Assembly: GCA_032250735.1 (NCBI GenBank)
Contig: JAVVEP010000021.1
Location: 1 to 49,120 of the forward strand
Direction of reading: 5' to 3'
DNA: 49,120 nt
Source of the DNA: Gammaproteobacteria bacterium
Lineage (GTDB): Bacteria; Pseudomonadota; Gammaproteobacteria; SZUA-152
In this document: piece by piece, positions 45,626-49,120 of the stretch
Layout of the letters: each line of letters begins with the position of its first letter
Position numbering within the stretch: the stretch's first letter is position 1
The notes under the pieces: model-generated
Databases searched by the model: none
The model's input: the letters and a program-made list of their open reading frames with translations, nothing else
Told to the model about the DNA's origin: nothing
Position numbers and translations under genes: made by a program

Positions 45626-45955
45626 ATGAATTCGATCCCTGTCGCGCGCACTGTCGCCCATACTAAACAAAGCCTTAAAAACCGTGTGAAGATCCCTTCC
45701 CTGGTGCTCTTGCTGGCCCTGTCCGCCTGTGCCGGCGTGCCGGTGCAGGAGATGAGCAATGCGCGCCAGGCACTGGAGGCGGCGCGTGAGGTGGGTGCCG
45801 AAACCCGCGCCACGGCAGAGTTGCAGTCGGCCGAGGCGCTGCTGCAGAGTGCCGAGCAGGCCCTGCAGGAGGGTGATTACAAGCAGGCGCGCAAGGCTGC
45901 CGAGGCGTCGCGTGCACAGGCCGTTCAGGCACAGGATAAATCGCTCAACCAATAA
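45626..45955 (+). CDS. DUF4398 lipoprotein
   Basis: A 109-residue protein from ATG 45626; the frame is open back to 45359, but that part overlaps arsC in antisense. The signal peptide ends in the lipobox LSAC, giving an acylated Cys near residue 34. The mature part is a predicted helical coiled coil rich in Ala, Glu and Gln (ARQALEAAREVGAETRATAE, then SAEALLQSAEQALQEGDYKQ) that fits DUF4398, a domain often found in outer-membrane-associated lipoproteins. It stands alone, with short GCATCAGT-like repeats after it at about 45988-46030. Confidence 0.8.
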   Translation: MNSIPVARTVAHTKQSLKNRVKIPSLVLLLALSACAGVPVQEMSNARQALEAAREVGAETRATAELQSAEALLQSAEQALQEGDYKQARKAAEASRAQAVQAQDKSLNQ

Positions 45956-46112
45956 CGGGGATGGCGTTTCGTGCGTTTGTAGCACCTGTATCAGTGCCGC
46001 ATCAGTACCATGTCAGTTCCGCATCAGTCAGCACTAGCAGCGCATTTGCTTTGACCCACAATATCCCCGTAGGTCACAATGCAGGCCCCAACCCTCACAC
46101 GTATCCTTAAAA

Positions 46113-46676
46113 ATGAATGAACTGGAAAAATGGTTTGAGAGCGCCCTCTGGAGTAGTCGCTTCGTGGTGTTGTTTGCGGTTATCTCCAGCCTGGCCATCG
46201 CCTTTGTGATGTTTTTCATTGCCACCGTTGATGCCTGGTTTCTGGTGACCCACTTGTTTGAATATACCTCGGCGGGGTTGGTGGGCGAGGCGCGTGAGGC
46301 CTTTCGTGGCGCGGCGGTGACCCATGTGGTGGAGATAGTCGATGGCTATCTGCTGGGTACCGTATTGCTGATTTTTGCCCTGGGTCTGTATGAGCTGTTC
46401 ATTAGCCGTATCGATAAGGCGGAGGATTCTGAAACCGCCTCCAGTGTGTTGATTATCCACAGCCTGGATGATCTCAAGGGACGCCTGGCCAAGGTGATCC
46501 TGATGATCCTGATCGTCAAATATTTCGAGCACGCGGTCGGCATGGAATTCGCCGGTCCCCTGGATCTGTTGTACCTGGCGGGTGGTATTGCGTTGCTGGG
46601 CCTGGCCCTGTATCTCACGCACGAGGGTGGCGCCCACGCCCATGCCGCGGGCGGTGCCAGGACCGAAAAGGCATAA
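46113..46676 (+). CDS. YqhA-family (UPF0114) membrane protein
   Basis: A 187-residue integral membrane protein with three to four helices: FVVLFAVISSLAIAFVMFFI (about 18-37), a helix near VEIVDGYLLGTVLLIFALGL, ILMILIVKYFEHAVGM and LLYLAGGIALLGLALYL. The YELFISRIDKAE and GRLAKVILMILIVKYFEH blocks are typical of UPF0114. Function is unknown. The C-terminal tail is His/Gly/Ala-rich (HEGGAHAHAAGG). It is convergent with the fumarase gene, with only 42 bases between and no clear terminator. Confidence 0.88.
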   Translation: MNELEKWFESALWSSRFVVLFAVISSLAIAFVMFFIATVDAWFLVTHLFEYTSAGLVGEAREAFRGAAVTHVVEIVDGYLLGTVLLIFALGLYELFISRIDKAEDSETASSVLIIHSLDDLKGRLAKVILMILIVKYFEHAVGMEFAGPLDLLYLAGGIALLGLALYLTHEGGAHAHAAGGARTEKA

Positions 46677-46718
46677 TAGGTTGGCCGCCCTTCTGTTTCA
46701 AATAACTCGCACAGTCTC

Positions 46719-48242
46719 CTAGACGACCCTCACCGGAATCCCGGCGATGTGCGCCCGCCACTCGGCGGGCCCCGTTTGATGCACGGAATGTCCCTGGGTG
46801 TCGACGGCCACGGTCACCGGCATCTCTTCGACCACAAATTCGTGAATCGCCTCCATGCCCAGCTCCGGGAAGGCAATGACCCTGGCCGAGCGGATCGCCC
46901 GGGAGACCAGGTAGGCGGCGCCGCCGGTGGCGATAAGGTACACGGCGCCATGACGTTTGATGGATTCAATGGCGGCAGGACCGCGCTCGGCCTTGCCGAT
47001 CATGCCGATCAGCCCGGTCTTCTCCAGAATGGTGTCGGTGAATTTGTCCATCCGGGTGGCGGTGGTGGGACCGGCGGGGCCGACGGCCTCGTCGCGTACC
47101 GCGTCCACCGGCCCGACGTAATAGATAAACCGGCCGCGCAGGTCGACGCCGTCGGGCAGCGGTTCACCGCGGTCGAGCAGGTCGATGAGGCGTTTATGGG
47201 CGGCGTCACGCCCGGTCAACAGTTTGCCCGACAGCAGCAGGGTTTCACCCGGTTGCCACTGGGCGATGTCGTTGCGGGTCAGCGTGTCGAGATCCACCCG
47301 GCGGGCCTGATCGCTGCCGCTGAGGGCGATCTCCGGCCAGTCGGCCAGTCGGGGGATAGGCAGTTGTGCGGGGCCGGTGCCGTCCAGGGTAAAGTGGATA
47401 TGCCGGGTGGCGGCGCAGTTGGGGATCAGGGCCACGGGTTTGGAGGCGGCGTGGGTGGGGTAGTCGCTGACCTTGATGTCCAGCACCGTGGTCAGTCCGC
47501 CGAGCCCCTGGGCGCCAATGCCGAGCGCGTTGACCTTGTCGTAGAGTTCCAGGCGTAATTGTTCGGCGGTGCTTTGCGCGCCGCGGGCCTTGAGTTGCTG
47601 GATGTTGATGGGCGCCATCATGCCCTCCTTGGCCAGCAGCATCGCCTTCTCGGGGGTGCCGCCGATGCCGAGGCTGAGTATGCCGGGCGGGCACCAGCCG
47701 GCGCCGAGGGTGGGCACGATGTCCAGCACCCAGTCGACGATGCTGTCGCTGGGGTTGAGTACGGTGAACCTGGCCTTGTTCTCCGAGCCGCCGCCCTTGG
47801 CGGCCACGATAACCTCCAGCCGGTTGCCGGGCACAAGCTCGGTGTGCACCACGGCAGGGGTATTGTCGCCGGTGTTTTGCCGTGCGCCGGCGGGGTCGCT
47901 GACCACCGAGGCGCGCAGTGGATTGTCGGCATCGGTGTAGGCGCGGCGCACACCTTCGTCGATCATCTCCTGTACCGATAGATTGCCTTCCCAGGAGATG
48001 CCCATGCCCACTTTCAGAAACACCACAACGATACCCGTGTCCTGGCAGATGGGGCGATGGCCCTCGGCGCAGAGGCGGGAATTCACCAATATTTGCGCTA
48101 TGGCGTCTTTGGCGGCGATGGATTCTTCGCGCGTATAGGCGCGGTGTAAGGCCTGGATAAAATCGCGGGAATGGTAGTACGAAATGTGCTGGCAGGCATC
48201 GGCGATGCTGGTAATCAGGTCTTGTTGACGGATTACCGTCAT
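46719..48242 (-). CDS. fum: Class I fumarate hydratase
   Basis: A 507-residue [4Fe-4S] fumarase of the TCA cycle, interconverting fumarate and malate. The start is ATG 48242, with GAGGAA upstream; the frame extends to 48323 without support. Class I landmarks are AEGHRPICQDTGIVVVFLKV, the SENKARF segment, GAGWCPPGILSLGIGGTPEK and IPNCAATRHIHF, where Cys residues ligate the cluster. The C-terminal beta domain contains the conserved GPTTATRMDKFT. It is a single-chain enzyme, oxygen-sensitive in characterised relatives. It is monocistronic as far as can be seen. Confidence 0.96.
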   Translation of the reverse strand: MTVIRQQDLITSIADACQHISYYHSRDFIQALHRAYTREESIAAKDAIAQILVNSRLCAEGHRPICQDTGIVVVFLKVGMGISWEGNLSVQEMIDEGVRRAYTDADNPLRASVVSDPAGARQNTGDNTPAVVHTELVPGNRLEVIVAAKGGGSENKARFTVLNPSDSIVDWVLDIVPTLGAGWCPPGILSLGIGGTPEKAMLLAKEGMMAPINIQQLKARGAQSTAEQLRLELYDKVNALGIGAQGLGGLTTVLDIKVSDYPTHAASKPVALIPNCAATRHIHFTLDGTGPAQLPIPRLADWPEIALSGSDQARRVDLDTLTRNDIAQWQPGETLLLSGKLLTGRDAAHKRLIDLLDRGEPLPDGVDLRGRFIYYVGPVDAVRDEAVGPAGPTTATRMDKFTDTILEKTGLIGMIGKAERGPAAIESIKRHGAVYLIATGGAAYLVSRAIRSARVIAFPELGMEAIHEFVVEEMPVTVAVDTQGHSVHQTGPAEWRAHIAGIPVRVV

Positions 48243-48393
48243 GGGGTATTCCTCGCTGTCGTTGCCGGTGTGGCGGGATCCGCTTCCAGGCCTGGTTGGG
48301 GGGTGAGGGTCACAGCTCGCCACGTCGCGGCTATCAGATGTCTCTGGATCGCGCGATCGCGGTGATTACCTGCAATATAAGCCAGCCAGGCGG

Positions 48394-48422
48394 TTGACAC
48401 AATGCGGTGTTTCAATCAGACT
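48394..48422 (+). promoter_or_regulatory. Candidate promoter of the tRNA-Tyr/Gly/Thr-tuf cluster
   Basis: A perfect -35 box TTGACA (48394-48399) is followed after 17 bases by CAGACT (48417-48422), a poor -10 match (3 of 6). The position is right for a transcript starting about 8-10 bases before tRNA-Tyr. Confidence is limited by the -10. Confidence 0.45.
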
Positions 48423-48438
48423 TACGCGCTCTTTTCGG

Positions 48439-48523
48439 GGAGGGGTTCCCGAGTGGCTAAAGGGATCAGACTGTAAATCTGACGGCTCCGCCTTCGGTGG
48501 TTCGAATCCACCCCCCTCCACCA
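48439..48523 (+). tRNA. tRNA-Tyr (anticodon GTA)
   Basis: An 85-base type II tRNA with long variable arm. The acceptor arm GGAGGGG pairs with CCCCTCC, the anticodon loop is CTGTAAA, the T-loop is GGTTCGAATCC, and CCA is encoded at the 3' end. It closely resembles E. coli tRNA-Tyr. It is first of three tRNA genes ahead of tuf. Confidence 0.97.
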
Positions 48524-48662
48524 TTAACAGAAGAGTTGCGGGCTGTCTCAGTCGGTATAAAAAATAGCACAAATTAAGGTATGAAAAGGCGTAGACGCTG
48601 ATTTTTACCGATGGTTTTATAGGTTCTGGTTCATAGAACGGGTTCTGGAAAATTGACTCTTT

Positions 48663-48736
48663 GCGGGTGTAGTTCAATGGTAGAACTTCAGCCTTCCAAG
48701 CTGACTATGTGGGTTCGATCCCCATCACCCGCTCCA
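48663..48736 (+). tRNA. tRNA-Gly (anticodon TCC)
   Basis: A 74-base tRNA. The acceptor stem GCGGGTG pairs with CACCCGC, the D-arm region contains AGTTCAATGGTAGAAC, the anticodon loop is CTTCCAA, the T-arm is GGTTCGATCCC, and 3' CCA is encoded. Confidence 0.97.
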
Positions 48737-48800
48737 GTTGGTTATGAAGTAGCAAGTCGTTGGCAGGTACCCCTGGGGGCCGGCAAGCAAGGTTAGAGCG

Positions 48801-48875
48801 GCTCATGTAGCTCAGGGGTAGAGCACATCCTTGGTAAGGATGAGGTCCTCGGTTCAATTCCGAGCATGAGCTCCA
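48801..48875 (+). tRNA. tRNA-Thr (anticodon GGT)
   Basis: A 75-base tRNA with acceptor stem GCTCATG/CATGAGC, D-arm AGCTCAGGGGTAGAGC, anticodon loop TTGGTAA, T-arm GGTTCAATTCC and encoded CCA. The Tyr-Gly-Thr-tuf order is the same as in E. coli tyrU-glyT-thrT-tufB. Confidence 0.97.
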
Positions 48876-49064
48876 GTCTTGTTTTTGGATGAGATTGGAA
48901 TGGTGGGTGTGTTTCAGCCAGCCATCTAAGACAGTCATCAAGAATTTGCAGGAAGTTTTTGTAGGTGGTTTTGTTATTTGCGCAGTAAGTGATTATTTAT
49001 TTTTGGCGTAACTGTGAATGCAGGCGTCATTAACAGAAACAGACGAAAAGAAGAGGGTCGGCCG

Positions 49065-49120
49065 ATGTCTAAGGAAAAATTTCAACGCAGTAAACCGCAT
49101 GTAAACGTCGGCACGATTGG
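49065..49120 (+). CDS. tuf: Elongation factor Tu, N-terminal end (partial)
   Basis: The first 18 codons are present before the window ends: MSKEKFQRSKPHVNVGTI, the invariant N terminus of EF-Tu just before its GTP-binding HVDHGKT loop. AAGAGGG lies about 10 bases upstream. EF-Tu delivers aminoacyl-tRNA to the ribosome. The 189-base leader after tRNA-Thr (48876-49064) has AT-rich tracts but no gene that I can identify; co-transcription with the tRNAs is expected from the conserved arrangement. Confidence 0.96.
   Translation, partial: MSKEKFQRSKPHVNVGTI

Overview
The window is chromosomal DNA of a GC-rich gammaproteobacterium. Gene order fits that class at several points: murJ-ribF-ileS-lspA-fkpB-ispH followed by type IV minor pilin genes, apbC/metG/rsxABCDGE, purM-purN with DUF2066 and DUF3108 neighbours, AI-2E permease-hda with wrbA and arsC nearby, and tRNA-Tyr/Gly/Thr-tuf. 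A PEP-CTERM protein and an Rnf complex suggest an environmental, possibly sulfur-oxidising or Chromatiales-like lineage, but no species can be named from sequence alone. I see no prophage, CRISPR array, transposase gene or rRNA.

Layout. 1-6.7 kb: end of murJ, ribF, a convergent psiE, then ileS-lspA-fkpB and ispH, closed by a strong bidirectional hairpin. 6.8-20.0 kb: twelve minus-strand type IV pilus genes in two tandem sets. The upstream set is fimT, pilV, pilW, pilX, a 1237-residue pilY1, a PilY2-like gene and pilE. The downstream set is fimT, pilV, pilW, pilX and a 951-residue pilY1. 20.0-20.5 kb: non-coding and full of REP-like palindromes and heptamer repeats. 20.5-28.2 kb: minus-strand rsxABCDGE (Rnf electron transport) preceded by metG. 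28.4-30.3 kb: apbC and dcd on the plus strand. 30.3-32.2 kb: an AT-richer patch with an unrecognised secreted protein and a von Willebrand A PEP-CTERM protein that has a candidate sigma-54 promoter. 32.2-38.6 kb: DUF3108, a flippase-like membrane protein, a GT39/ArnT-like glycosyltransferase, a PAP2 phosphatase, purN and purM; the three membrane genes look inserted between purN and its usual DUF3108 neighbour. 38.8-42.8 kb: DUF2066, a CDP-alcohol phosphatidyltransferase whose start abuts a MITE-like element, an AI-2E family permease and hda. 42.9-48.3 kb: a fused RimB-RimK protein, wrbA, arsC, a DUF4398 lipoprotein, a YqhA-family protein and class I fumarase. 48.4-49.1 kb: tRNA-Tyr, tRNA-Gly, tRNA-Thr and the first codons of tuf.

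How the parts work together. Most genes are housekeeping: translation, lipoprotein maturation, isoprenoid, purine and dCTP metabolism, and Fe-S assembly. The accessory content is surface-directed: two PilY1-tipped minor pilin complexes, a PEP-CTERM exported protein, and a three-gene lipid-linked glycan or lipid modification group. The least explained material is intergenic: at least six families of palindromic or tandem repeats, several placed exactly at gene ends or starts. I found no clearly new enzyme system. The best leads are the duplicated minor pilin operons with divergent PilY1 adhesins, the MITE replacing the 5' region of a phosphatidyltransferase gene, and a shared palindrome upstream of two neighbouring secreted-protein genes.
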